Below, piece by piece: positions 35,622 to 46,594 of a DNA stretch of 64,000 bases. This stretch comes from Paenibacillus turicensis (GTDB taxonomy: Bacteria > Bacillota > Bacilli > Paenibacillales > Paenibacillaceae): positions 1 through 64,000 of the forward strand of contig NZ_JAGGKG010000020.1 in the NCBI RefSeq assembly GCF_017873435.1, read 5' to 3'. Every line of letters starts with the position of its first letter. The stretch's first letter is position 1. The notes under the pieces were generated by a model that worked only from the letters and a program-made list of their open reading frames with translations, was not told where the DNA came from and did no database searches. A program made the position numbers and the translations under genes.

Positions 35622-35660
35622 AACTCTAAAGGAACATCATGATGTTCATATGAAAGAGTT
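35622..35660 (+). other. hairpin between atpB and atpE
   Basis: The perfect 16-bp palindrome GAACATCATGATGTTC (35632-35647) lies inside outer arms AACTCT (35622-35627) and AGAGTT (35655-35660). It has no T tract and lies 44 bp before atpE, so mRNA protection or translation control of atpE is more likely than termination. Confidence 0.6.
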
Positions 35661-35703
35661 ATTATATTAAAAAAACTTTTCAAATTCTAAGGAGGATTTT
35701 TAA

Positions 35704-35916
<213 letters not shown>

Positions 35917-35927
35917 TAATAAGGTTT

Positions 35928-35964
35928 GGCGGGGACGGCCGATGCCATCCGCGCCTTCGTTTTT
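35928..35964 (+). terminator. GC-rich attenuator-like hairpin after atpE
   Basis: Arms 35928-35939 and 35944-35955 pair at 10 of 12 positions around a CGAT loop, followed by TTCGTTTTT. The stem is far more GC-rich than its surroundings. It could terminate part of the transcripts after atpE. Confidence 0.6.
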
Positions 35965-36020
35965 AAAATGTAGATTTGTTGAGTAGTAACAGAAAGCTAA
36001 CAATCTATATTTTCTACACG

Positions 36021-36036
36021 AAGCACCATAGTGCTT
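36021..36036 (+). other. hairpin just before the atpF ribosome site
   Basis: AAGCAC (36021-36026) pairs with GTGCTT (36031-36036) four bases ahead of GGAAAGGGG. Stacked with a second imperfect stem upstream (TAGATTTGTT near 35970 with AACAATCTA near 36000), it could lower atpF translation. Confidence 0.5.
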
Positions 36037-36057
36037 AATGGAAAGGGGTGCCATCAG

Positions 36058-36549
36058 TTGACAGTCTTATGGGAAAATATTTTGATTACCATGCTTGCAT
36101 TTGGAATCTTGTATTGGCTATTGAATAAGTTTGCATTTGGGAAGCTATTTGCAGTTATGGAGCAACGTCGTGAACTGGTGCTTGGCCAATTAGAGGAAGC
36201 AAAGAAAACCAGAGAACAAGCTACTGTATACGTAGAAGAGCAAAAAGATGCGCTTAAACAGGCACGTCAAGAAGCCTTTGAAATTATCGAGCAATCGAAG
36301 CAAAGCAGCAGCAAGCAAGCTAAAGATTTGCTTGAACAAGCTAAAGTCGATGCTACTCGTATCAAAACAGAGGCAGTGCGTGATATCGAAAGTGAACGTA
36401 ACAAAGCAGTGGAGGCATTACGTGCTGAAATTGGTTCGTACTCCGTAGATATCGCATCTAAATTAATTCAACGTGAGGTTGAAACTAATCCGGCAGAGCA
36501 AGAAAAACTCGTTGATCAATATCTCGAAGAGGTAGGTAAAAAATCATGA
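36058..36549 (+). CDS. atpF: ATP synthase Fo subunit b
   Basis: Subunit b is the peripheral stalk that holds the F1 head still. The 163-aa protein has one N-terminal membrane helix (about residues 6-25), then a long charged coiled helix (KKTREQATVYVEEQKDALKQ onward). The start is read as TTG 36058, which follows GGAAAGGGGTG and gives the family N-terminus TVLWENILITML; starts further upstream would lie inside the ribosome site or hairpin. Its last codons overlap atpH by 4 bp (ATGA), indicating translational coupling. Confidence 0.93.
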   Translation: MTVLWENILITMLAFGILYWLLNKFAFGKLFAVMEQRRELVLGQLEEAKKTREQATVYVEEQKDALKQARQEAFEIIEQSKQSSSKQAKDLLEQAKVDATRIKTEAVRDIESERNKAVEALRAEIGSYSVDIASKLIQREVETNPAEQEKLVDQYLEEVGKKS

Positions 36550-37094
36550 GTCGCGAGGCTGTAGTTGCAAGCAGATATGCTAAAGCAATGTATGAAATTG
36601 CAGCACAGGAAGGTCGCACCTTAGAAACTGAGGATGAACTTCGTAGCTTAGTGGTCGTGTTAAATGAAGATCAGCTAGTGAAGCAATTTATTGACAGTCC
36701 TAACGTTTCTGAAGCTGAGAAATGGAAGGTTCTTGCGGCTGGATTAGAAGAAAAGGTTTCTAAGCCTGTTTTATCATTAGCGAAATTGATTATAGAACGA
36801 GGTCGTGTAGAGATTTTGCCGGAGCTTTTGAACAGCTATATCAAAATCACTAGTGATGCACTAGGTTTGGCTAATGCTACTGTCTATACAACATATCCTT
36901 TGAGCGAGCAGGAAAAGGACAATGTAGCCACTGAGTTTGGCGCTTTACTAAACAAAAAGATTCGTGTCATTAATGAAATTGACTCGGAGCTATTGGGCGG
37001 GATGAAGGTCAGAATTGGTGATACATTGTATGATGGTAGTTTGGCTGGTAAATTAAAACGGCTTGAGAAGTCGTTTCGAAGACAAGCACTGTAG
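36546..37094 (+). CDS. atpH: ATP synthase F1 subunit delta
   Basis: Subunit delta joins the peripheral stalk to the top of F1. The 182-aa length is normal. The N-terminal helical domain (VASRYAKAMYEIAAQEG) and the C-terminal LLGGMKVRIGDTLYDGSLAGKLKRLEK are the family hallmarks. It overlaps atpF by 4 bp and is followed by atpA after 15 bp. Confidence 0.95.
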   Translation: MSREAVVASRYAKAMYEIAAQEGRTLETEDELRSLVVVLNEDQLVKQFIDSPNVSEAEKWKVLAAGLEEKVSKPVLSLAKLIIERGRVEILPELLNSYIKITSDALGLANATVYTTYPLSEQEKDNVATEFGALLNKKIRVINEIDSELLGGMKVRIGDTLYDGSLAGKLKRLEKSFRRQAL

Positions 37095-38624
<1,530 letters not shown>

Positions 38625-38657
38625 TTTTTTCGCGTAATAGCTGTGAAATATAGATTT

Positions 38658-38755
38658 ATGCTTACGAAGTAACTTTGACCTCGTCAAAGTTTAAGTTAAT
38701 GCTTACGAAGTAAAGTTAATGCTTACGAAGTAACTTTAACCTTCAGTTAAAGTTT
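38658..38755 (+). repeat. three 15-bp direct repeats with two hairpins between atpA and atpG
   Basis: ATGCTTACGAAGTAA occurs exactly at 38658-38672, 38699-38713 and 38719-38733. The first and third copies are each followed by a hairpin: CTTTGAC/GTCAAAG (38674-38690) and CTTTAAC/GTTAAAG (about 38735-38753). The last hairpin ends a few bases before the atpG ribosome site GAGGTGG. The repeat spells Met-Leu-Thr-Lys-stop, but no copy has a ribosome site. Confidence 0.75.
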
Positions 38756-38770
38756 TGAGGTGGTGAAATC

Positions 38771-39631
38771 ATGGCAAAAGGGATTCGTGAAATTAAGCGT
38801 CAGATCAAAAGTATTCAAAGTACACGTCAGATTACTAAGGCGATGGAAATGGTTGCTTCGGCAAAGCTTAGAAAAGCACAAGAGAAAGCGCAAGCCTCTC
38901 GTCCTTATGCTGAGAAGCTAAAGGAAGTCGTGTCTAGTATTGCAGCAGCAGGTTCTGATGGTATTACTCATCCGATGTTAGTCACTCGTCCAGTTAAGCG
39001 TGTGGCATATATCGTTATTACGTCTGATGGTGGCTTGGTAGGTGGTTATAACACTAACCTATTGCGTAAAGTAATGGACCAATTAAAGGGTCATGCCTCC
39101 AAAGATGAATACGGCTTGTTTGTCATCGGACGTAAAGGTCGGGACTACTTTAATCGTCGTGAGCTTCCAGTCGTGAATGAAATTACAGAATTGACGGATA
39201 CCCCTAAATTCGCTGATATCAAATCATTAGCTTACGCTGCTGTTCAAGGCTTTGAAAATGAAGAGTATGATGAGCTATATGTGTGCTATAACAAATTTGT
39301 GAATGCCATCACACAAGTTCCAACAATCGAACGATTGCTTCCTTTTGATCGTGTAGAGGTGCATGGAACAGCGGCAAACTATGAGTATGAGCCTTCACCT
39401 GAGGTAGTACTTGAAGTATTGTTGCCAAAATATGCAGAAACTCTGATTTTTGGTGCTCTTCTGGAAGGTAAAGCAAGTGAGCTTGGTGCAAAAATGACAG
39501 CGATGGGTAGCGCAACAAAAAATGCAACAAAAATGATTGGTGAGCTTACCTTGACGTTTAACCGTGCTCGTCAGGCTGCAATTACCCAGGAAATTACGGA
39601 AATTGTTGCTGGCGCTAATGCGCAGAGCTAA
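38771..39631 (+). CDS. atpG: ATP synthase F1 subunit gamma
   Basis: Gamma is the central shaft turned by the c-ring. The 286-aa protein has the N-terminal helix REIKRQIKSIQSTRQITKAMEMVAS and the C-terminal helix ATKNATKMIGELTLTFNRARQAAITQEITEIVAGA, which together form the coiled-coil rotor, with SDGGLVGGYNTNL in the globular domain. The start follows GAGGTGG. A 41-bp hairpin overlaps its stop codon. Confidence 0.96.
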   Translation: MAKGIREIKRQIKSIQSTRQITKAMEMVASAKLRKAQEKAQASRPYAEKLKEVVSSIAAAGSDGITHPMLVTRPVKRVAYIVITSDGGLVGGYNTNLLRKVMDQLKGHASKDEYGLFVIGRKGRDYFNRRELPVVNEITELTDTPKFADIKSLAYAAVQGFENEEYDELYVCYNKFVNAITQVPTIERLLPFDRVEVHGTAANYEYEPSPEVVLEVLLPKYAETLIFGALLEGKASELGAKMTAMGSATKNATKMIGELTLTFNRARQAAITQEITEIVAGANAQS

Positions 39632-39670
39632 TCAATTTCATATTTGGTACATGGATGTATGAGATTGATT
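39630..39670 (+). other. hairpin overlapping the atpG stop, before atpD
   Basis: AATCAATTTCATA (39630-39642) pairs with TATGAGATTGATT (39658-39670) along all 13 positions with one wobble. The first arm starts within the atpG stop codon. No T tract follows; it ends 34 bp before atpD. Confidence 0.65.
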
Positions 39671-39704
39671 CGTAATAGTACGGATTTTTAGGAGGGAAAC
39701 ATAA

Positions 39705-41105
<1,401 letters not shown>

Positions 41106-41166
41106 AAGAAACCGTTAAGGCGGATACTTCAGAAATGAACTGTCCCGCGAATAGGAGGGATAATAG

Positions 41167-41580
41167 GTGAGTACCTTTTTATTAGAAATCGTTACACCAG
41201 AGCATGTCGTGTTCTCGCAAGAGGTGGATAGCTTAGCTGTCCGTGGTCTTGAAGGAGAACTAGGGATTTTAGCAAAACATATTCCACTTGTCACTCCACT
41301 TCAAGTTGCACCTATTACTGCGAAGATAAATGGTAAAGCAATATCCATCGCGGTACATGGAGGATTTGTTGAAGTACAAGGCGACAAGGTCATTGTTCTT
41401 GCTGAGAGTGCAGAGCTACCTGAAGCAATCGATATCGAGCGCGCCAAGGCAGCACGTGAACGTGCAGAACGCCGTTTATCCGCACGTAGCAATCAAGATC
41501 GTATTGATCATCGTCGGGCAGAGCTTTCTTTACAGAGAGCGATCACTCGCATTAATGTATCTAGTCGTACAAAGGAATAG
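41167..41580 (+). CDS. atpC: ATP synthase F1 subunit epsilon
   Basis: Epsilon is the rotor-end subunit that can inhibit ATP hydrolysis. The 137-aa protein has the N-terminal beta-sandwich (LEIVTPEHVVFSQEVDSLAVRGLEGELGILAKHIPLVTPL) and two C-terminal helices (DIERAKAARERAERRL onward). The start is GTG 41167 behind AGGAGGGATAATAG. It is the last gene of the operon; a terminator follows 6 bp after the stop. Confidence 0.96.
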   Translation: MSTFLLEIVTPEHVVFSQEVDSLAVRGLEGELGILAKHIPLVTPLQVAPITAKINGKAISIAVHGGFVEVQGDKVIVLAESAELPEAIDIERAKAARERAERRLSARSNQDRIDHRRAELSLQRAITRINVSSRTKE

Positions 41581-41586
41581 AAGGAT

Positions 41587-41619
41587 ACCGGGCATCTTTA
41601 AGGATGTCCGGTCTTTTTT
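41587..41619 (+). terminator. terminator of the atp operon
   Basis: ACCGGGCATC (41587-41596) pairs with GATGTCCGGT (41603-41612) with one wobble, followed by CTTTTTT. Confidence 0.92.
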
Positions 41620-41799
41620 CAGAAATAATATTAAAAATATTTCAAAAAATATATAGTGTAAGCCCTCTCAATGACAAACTAGGACTGGATTATTATTACA
41701 AGTCCAAGTATGATATATAAGGTCACTATTTTTATAGAGGATTAACAAAAGCTAGGTGAGTAGCATAGATATATACATGAGTAGGAGGTACACTTAGCG

Positions 41800-42051
41800 G
41801 TGGAGATGAGAGATACATTTCAAGGGATGGCTGGAATAAGTGGTCTTACTGCAATTATTGTTTCTTTAATTTGTATTGGATTATCCTGGTGGGCCATGCA
41901 AAATGTGAAATGGGAATTATTCATACGACATCCACAAGGAGCACAAGGTAAATTATTGCAATTGCTATTTGCCATAATCATCGGTCATTTTGTAGCTGCC
42001 TTTGTTATCGACTATTTAAGCTATACGATCATGCTACGTTACATGTTTTGA
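41800..42051 (+). CDS. DUF1146 family membrane protein (YwzB-like)
   Basis: This 83-aa protein has two hydrophobic segments (about residues 15-34 and 55-75) separated by WELFIRHPQGAQGKLLQ, the pattern of the DUF1146 family. In Bacillus the ywzB gene lies in the same place, between the atp operon and murA. Function unknown. The start is GTG 41800, 10 bases behind AGGAGGT; ATG 41806 is an alternative. It likely has its own promoter in 41640-41780, where AT-rich sequence is seen but no clear boxes. Confidence 0.75.
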   Translation: MEMRDTFQGMAGISGLTAIIVSLICIGLSWWAMQNVKWELFIRHPQGAQGKLLQLLFAIIIGHFVAAFVIDYLSYTIMLRYMF

Positions 42052-42102
42052 CATAATCTATGTAGTTAGACCTACAGTCTTTGAGCTAACTGGTTCTAAA
42101 AT

Positions 42103-42226
42103 TGTCGAATAACATCAGCACAAATTGCTAACAATGGGGAATAAGGACTATATCTTATTACTTATGGAATGTGGCATAATATTTCAGAATGCGACATTAG
42201 TGTTTTAATTATGAGTTTATTCGACA
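42103..42226. repeat. 10-bp inverted repeat upstream of murA
   Basis: TGTCGAATAA (42103-42112) and TTATTCGACA (42217-42226) are perfect arms around 104 bp without genes, ending 91 bp before murA. Role unknown. Confidence 0.4.
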
Positions 42227-42317
42227 GCAATAGAGCCTTGTATGTATGGGGTATATAATGCTATTATGAAGTTTAGGGGATTTTAAGGAGAAAATGATAC
42301 GCGCGGAGGGAACCAAG

Positions 42318-43661
42318 ATGAGCAAATTTATCGTCCGCGGTGGCAATGTTTTGACCGGGAACGTTAAAGTTAGCGGAGCAAAAAATTCAGTGCTGCCGAT
42401 CATTGCAGCATCACTACTAGGAGAAGAGGAAATTAGCATTATTCGTGATGCGCCTCCTTTGGATGATGTAATGACCATTAATAAAGTATTGGAAGCGTTA
42501 GGTGCAGAGGTATCTTATGACCGTGAGGTTATTACCGTTAATGCACAAAATATAGCTTCCTGTGAAGCACCTTATGAGCTGGTGCGCAAAATGCGGGCGT
42601 CTTTTCTTGTCATGGGCCCTTTGTTAACGAGAAAAGGATATACACGTATTTCTCTTCCAGGTGGTTGTGCGATTGGAACTAGACCCATTGATCAGCACTT
42701 AAAAGGCTTTGAAGCGATGGGAGCAGAAATTACGTTAGGTCAAGGTTTTATTGAAGCTCGTTCCAATGGCCGTTTGCATGGCGCTAAAATATATTTGGAT
42801 GTAGCGAGTGTAGGTGCTACTGAAAATATTATGATGGCGGCAACCCTTGCTGAAGGAACTACGGTAATTGAAAATGCAGCGAAGGAACCTGAAATTGTTG
42901 ATCTCGCTAACTATTTAAATAGTATGGGTGCAGTTGTACGTGGTGCAGGCACTGGTGTTATTCGTATTGAGGGTGTAGAAAAGCTACGTGGTACAGATCA
43001 TACCGTAATTCCAGATCGCGTTGAGGCGGGAACCTTTATGATTGCCGCAGCAATGACGGGTGGAAATGTATTTGTAGAAGGAGCTATCGCAGACCATTTA
43101 GGTCCAGTGATCTCTAAGCTTGAAGAAATGGGCGTTACCGTTGATGCTCAAGAAAACGGAATTCGTGTTATTGCGGATAAGCCGTTAAAAGCAGTGGATG
43201 TAAAAACATTACCTTATCCTGGATTCCCAACAGATATGCAATCTCAAATGATGGCCTTATTATTGATTTCCCAAGGAACAAGTGTTGTAACTGAGACTGT
43301 ATTTGAAAATCGCTTCATGCATGTGGAGCAATTTCAATTAATGAACGCAGAAATTAAAGTAGAAGGTCGCAGTGCGATTGTAACGGGTGGGTCTAAGCTT
43401 AGCGGTGCTAAAGTATGTGCTACTGATCTTCGCGCAGGCGCAGCCTTAATTATCGCTGGACTTGTCGCAGAAGGCACTACTGAGGTTAGCGGTACACATC
43501 ATATCGATCGTGGATATGTACATTTAGCAGAGAAATTAGCTGGTTTAGGCGCAGACATTTATCGGATTAGTCTAAATGAAGATGCAAAATCAGCGGCTGC
43601 TGAAGGTGCTACGAATAAGAAAGTGTTCCAAAAGCTCAATATTCAGCCAACTTTGGCGTAA
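42318..43661 (+). CDS. murA: UDP-N-acetylglucosamine 1-carboxyvinyltransferase
   Basis: MurA transfers enolpyruvate from PEP to UDP-GlcNAc, the first committed step of peptidoglycan synthesis. The 447-aa protein shows the two-domain EPSP-synthase-like fold: [16 protein letters not shown] at the start, the catalytic Cys117 in [15 protein letters not shown], and [18 protein letters not shown] Cys at this site means the enzyme should be sensitive to fosfomycin. ATG 42318 is chosen for its GGAGGGAA site and canonical [10 protein letters not shown]-terminus. The position between ywzB and spoIID matches murAA of B. subtilis. Confidence 0.96.
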   Translation: MSKFIVRGGNVLTGNVKVSGAKNSVLPIIAASLLGEEEISIIRDAPPLDDVMTINKVLEALGAEVSYDREVITVNAQNIASCEAPYELVRKMRASFLVMGPLLTRKGYTRISLPGGCAIGTRPIDQHLKGFEAMGAEITLGQGFIEARSNGRLHGAKIYLDVASVGATENIMMAATLAEGTTVIENAAKEPEIVDLANYLNSMGAVVRGAGTGVIRIEGVEKLRGTDHTVIPDRVEAGTFMIAAAMTGGNVFVEGAIADHLGPVISKLEEMGVTVDAQENGIRVIADKPLKAVDVKTLPYPGFPTDMQSQMMALLLISQGTSVVTETVFENRFMHVEQFQLMNAEIKVEGRSAIVTGGSKLSGAKVCATDLRAGAALIIAGLVAEGTTEVSGTHHIDRGYVHLAEKLAGLGADIYRISLNEDAKSAAAEGATNKKVFQKLNIQPTLA

Positions 43662-43683
43662 CTTGTATATAATTAAGACGGAG

Positions 43684-43724
43684 CAGGTCTGCAAAAGGTT
43701 TCTCAAATTGCAGACTTGTTTTTT
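43684..43724 (+). terminator. terminator after murA
   Basis: CAGGTCTGCAA (43684-43694) pairs with TTGCAGACTTG (43708-43718) with one wobble, followed by TTTTTTA. Confidence 0.85.
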
Positions 43725-43757
43725 ATTTTGACAAATAAATCATCTCCCTACTTTTTC

Positions 43758-43787
43758 GTTCTATTAAAACCTTCAAAATCATAGGCT
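43758..43787 (+). promoter_or_regulatory. candidate sigma-E promoter of spoIID
   Basis: -35 GTTCTATT (43758-43765) and -10 CATAGGCT (43780-43787) with 14 bp between resemble the sigma-E pattern. spoIID is a sigma-E gene in B. subtilis. The match is partial. Confidence 0.4.
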
Positions 43788-43826
43788 ATAAATATAGCAG
43801 TCACAGATGATGGAGGTAATCAATAG

Positions 43827-45014
43827 ATGTCATTAAATAAACGCTACCATTCGTTGCAATCGTTACGCCAAGCCTATCGCCGATTTATCCGCTATAAATA
43901 TTTCCCTCACCTCATGAGCTGTCTAGCTATCGTAACTCTAGCTATCGTGATTCCAGCTTTACTTACACTTGGTCGACCCTTTCCTGTCCCTACTGATTCT
44001 AATGTGCAAGAAGATACCAAGACAAATAAACCAATACACGCTAGTAAATCAAATAAAGAAATTCAGAGTGAACAGCAGGTTTTATCTCAATTTGGACTCA
44101 CAGGTGCTCTACTTTCTCCTAAGCAAACGATAAGTGTATATTTGCATAAAACAAAACAAGTTGAGGTTGTTTCACTAGAACAATATATAATGGGTGTTAT
44201 TGCAGCGGAAATGCCTGCCAAGTTCAAGCTAGAAGCCTTAAAGGCACAGGCGGTTGCAGCGCGTACTTTTATCGCACGACGACTCGCGGCAGGTGATGTT
44301 AGTGGTGTTCCTGATAATAAGGCAGATGTAACGGATACAGTTGCACACCAGGCCTATATATCGAAGGAGGAGCTAGCAGGCTGGTCTAGTAATGGGAATG
44401 GGGACAAGCTAGCGAAGCTTAAGCAGGCAGTGAAAGAAACAGAAGGCATTATTATGACTTATAAAGGTAAACCAATTACAGCCTCTTTTTTTTCAGCGAG
44501 TGGTGGATATACGGAAAATTCAGAGGATTATTGGAGCCAAGCCGTTCCTTATTTACGGAGTGTTCCTAGCCCATGGGATCCCAAGCTACAGGAAAATAAC
44601 GAGGTGACCGTGAGCTTTTCTCTTGATGAATTGTTTCGTAAGCTAGATTTGAGTCCCCCTGCTATTCCGGCCACATCCATGTCAGAAAAATCGATAGCTA
44701 GTCTCTTCAAAACTTTATCTACTACTAAAGGGGGAAAAGTAAAAGAGATTTCCGTTAATGGTATTAGAATGAAAGGCAGAGAAGTAAGAGAGAAATTAGA
44801 TTTGCGTTCGAGTCAGTTTAAGATTGGCTATAAGGATAATAAAATACAGATTACAACCTATGGTTATGGTCATGGCGTAGGGATGAGTCAATGGGGAGCG
44901 GAAGGGATGGCACGTAGTGGCTATAGCGCGCCGCAAATATTAAAATATTACTATACTGGTATTTCCTTCGATCAGGTAGAGAAGCTACTCTCAAATAAAC
45001 TTTCAAAAAAATGA
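43827..45014 (+). CDS. spoIID: stage II sporulation protein D
   Basis: SpoIID is a mother-cell lytic transglycosylase that works with SpoIIP and SpoIIM during engulfment. The 395-aa protein has a basic N-terminus, one membrane anchor (about residues 28-48), the catalytic region VIAAEMPAKFKLEALKAQAVAARTF with Glu128, and the C-terminal YGYGHGVGMSQWGAEGMARSG. The position after murA and before spoIIQ is conserved in Bacillus. ATG 43827 follows GGAGGTAATC. Confidence 0.94.
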   Translation: MSLNKRYHSLQSLRQAYRRFIRYKYFPHLMSCLAIVTLAIVIPALLTLGRPFPVPTDSNVQEDTKTNKPIHASKSNKEIQSEQQVLSQFGLTGALLSPKQTISVYLHKTKQVEVVSLEQYIMGVIAAEMPAKFKLEALKAQAVAARTFIARRLAAGDVSGVPDNKADVTDTVAHQAYISKEELAGWSSNGNGDKLAKLKQAVKETEGIIMTYKGKPITASFFSASGGYTENSEDYWSQAVPYLRSVPSPWDPKLQENNEVTVSFSLDELFRKLDLSPPAIPATSMSEKSIASLFKTLSTTKGGKVKEISVNGIRMKGREVREKLDLRSSQFKIGYKDNKIQITTYGYGHGVGMSQWGAEGMARSGYSAPQILKYYYTGISFDQVEKLLSNKLSKK

Positions 45015-45025
45015 TATATTGGGAG

Positions 45026-45055
45026 TATAAAAGATTTAGCCCTCGGTAACAATGG
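45026..45055 (+). promoter_or_regulatory. sigma-F promoter of spoIIQ
   Basis: -35 GTATA (45026-45030) and -10 GGTAACAATG (45046-45055) with a 15-bp spacer match the sigma-F consensus fully. spoIIQ is among the strongest sigma-F genes in B. subtilis. Confidence 0.8.
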
Positions 45056-45074
45056 TTATTGAGGTGATGATCAA

Positions 45075-45818
45075 ATGAAAGAAGAAAACCAAAAAAAGCA
45101 GAACCATGAGGAATCTCCTAAAAATTCGATAGGAGTAACGGAGCCAACCACATCCACATGGAAGAAACTGTTATCTAAGAGATGGGTATATCCAGCAGCT
45201 TATGTAGCAGCAGCGGCAATTATATTAACTTTAGTATGGGTCTATCAGGATGCCGGTTCTAACAAACCGCTTCAATCCGATACTACAGTTACAAATTCCG
45301 CAACGCTACCAGCAGGGGGCTCACCAGAAGTAGATAATGGTAGTGACAAAACAGTAAATACGATGGCAGTTTCAGAAGATTTTGCATGGCCGGTTGCAAA
45401 TGCCAAAGAGGTTAAAATTGTGAAGCCGTTCTATGAAAAAGAAGGAACACCAGAAGACCATCAAGCAGCATTAGTGCAATACAACGATACATTTATTCCA
45501 AACACAGGTATTGACTTAGCGCGTGAGGATGGTAAGCCATTTGAAGTTAAGGCTGCAATGAGTGGTAAAGTAACACGAGTTGAGGATCATGCGGTTTTAG
45601 GGTATGTCGTAGAAATTACACATGCTAAAAATTTAAAAACAGTGTATGAAAGCTTAACCGATGTTGCAGTGAAGCAAGGTCAGGAAGTAAAGCTTGGTGA
45701 CAAACTTGCATCAGCTGGACGGAATGAAATGGAGAAGGACCTTGGAAATCATGTACACTTTGCTGTGTATGAAAATGATGAATTGGTGAACCCAACCACT
45801 GTACTTCCTCAAAATTAA
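45075..45818 (+). CDS. spoIIQ: stage II sporulation protein Q (degenerate M23/LytM protein)
   Basis: SpoIIQ sits in the forespore membrane and joins SpoIIIAH of the mother cell to build the feeding channel. The 247-aa protein has a charged cytoplasmic start, one membrane helix (about 37-57), a Ser/Thr/Gly-rich linker and an M23 fold (about 130-240). The usual metal-binding HxxxD is NTGID: Asn143 replaces His, while Asp147 and HVH (226-228) remain. Active zinc-peptidase function is therefore unlikely, as in B. subtilis SpoIIQ, where the metal ligand is also lost. A sigma-F promoter precedes it. Confidence 0.92.
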   Translation: MKEENQKKQNHEESPKNSIGVTEPTTSTWKKLLSKRWVYPAAYVAAAAIILTLVWVYQDAGSNKPLQSDTTVTNSATLPAGGSPEVDNGSDKTVNTMAVSEDFAWPVANAKEVKIVKPFYEKEGTPEDHQAALVQYNDTFIPNTGIDLAREDGKPFEVKAAMSGKVTRVEDHAVLGYVVEITHAKNLKTVYESLTDVAVKQGQEVKLGDKLASAGRNEMEKDLGNHVHFAVYENDELVNPTTVLPQN

Positions 45819-45833
45819 TTTAAAATTACGCTA

Positions 45834-45862
45834 GCAGAGGGAATTTGCCCTCTGCTTTTTTT
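45834..45862 (+). terminator. terminator after spoIIQ
   Basis: GCAGAGGG (45834-45841) pairs perfectly with CCCTCTGC (45848-45855), followed by TTTTTTT. Confidence 0.92.
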
Positions 45863-45971
45863 ATTTTGTACAACTTTTTAAAAATGCTGTTACTACGCAG
45901 GATGTACAAGTTATTTTTATCATAAAAATTGCAAAAACCAGGCTTGACCAAGCTTGTCACGTTTTAAAACA

Positions 45972-46001
45972 AAGAATATATAGTCACGCCCCTCATATAA
46001 T
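45972..46001 (+). promoter_or_regulatory. candidate sigma-E promoter of spoIIID
   Basis: -35 AAGAATAT (45972-45979) and -10 CATATAAT (45994-46001), spaced by 14 bp. The -10 fits the sigma-E consensus CATACAMT at 7 of 8 bases; the -35 is weaker. Confidence 0.5.
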
Positions 46002-46034
46002 GTACCAAACTATCTCGAATAGGGAGGCGGGAGC

Positions 46035-46319
46035 GTGCATGATTACATCAAGGAACGTACAATTAAAATTGGCCGCTGCATCGTAGAAACCAAACACACA
46101 GTTAGAACAATTGCCAAAGAATTTGGGGTTTCTAAAAGTACGGTGCATAAGGATTTAACAGAACGTCTACCTGAAATAAATCCAGACCTAGCAGATCAGG
46201 TGAAGAACATACTTGAATATCATAAGTCGATCCGCCATCTGCGCGGGGGAGAAGCAACTAAGATAAAATACAAGAAGAAGGGAAAAGAAGAGCGAGAGGT
46301 GATTAGCTCGGCAAAATAA
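46035..46319 (+). CDS. spoIIID: sporulation transcriptional regulator SpoIIID
   Basis: SpoIIID is a small DNA-binding protein of the mother cell that activates and represses genes of the sigma-E regulon and promotes sigK. The 94-aa protein is almost identical in its core to the B. subtilis protein: MHDYIKERTIKIG at the start, the helix-turn-helix RTIAKEFGVSKSTVHKDL (residues 24-41), TERLPEINPDLA and a C-terminal basic helix (YHKSIRHLRGGEATK). The start is GTG 46035 behind GGGAGGCGGG. It lies directly before mbl, as in Bacillus. Confidence 0.97.
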   Translation: MHDYIKERTIKIGRCIVETKHTVRTIAKEFGVSKSTVHKDLTERLPEINPDLADQVKNILEYHKSIRHLRGGEATKIKYKKKGKEEREVISSAK

Positions 46320-46594
46320 AGGGTAAATATTCTGTTTCGTTATCGTGGAAGTTTATTGAATAAACCCCCTAAAGTATGGTATTTTTAAATATGGTATGAG
46401 AATGTGGAATTTTATCGATATTCCTTGAAATCTTGGCCATTTTGCAGAATTTCATCGATCTATATTAAATTTTCTGTAAATCACTCTCGTATCAGTACAT
46501 TTTGCATGAATTTGATTAAACCGGTTAGACCCGCTCATCATGTAATTATGCAGAATGTTAGGTTCAATAAAATACGCTTTGGGGGATCACGATA

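Noticed and set aside
38658..38733. CRISPR-like short repeats
   Set aside because: Only three 15-bp copies at uneven spacing (41 and 20 bp) with related spacers and no cas genes.
45075..45818. Active M23 endopeptidase
   Set aside because: The metal-binding His is Asn143, and gene order and the sigma-F site identify SpoIIQ.
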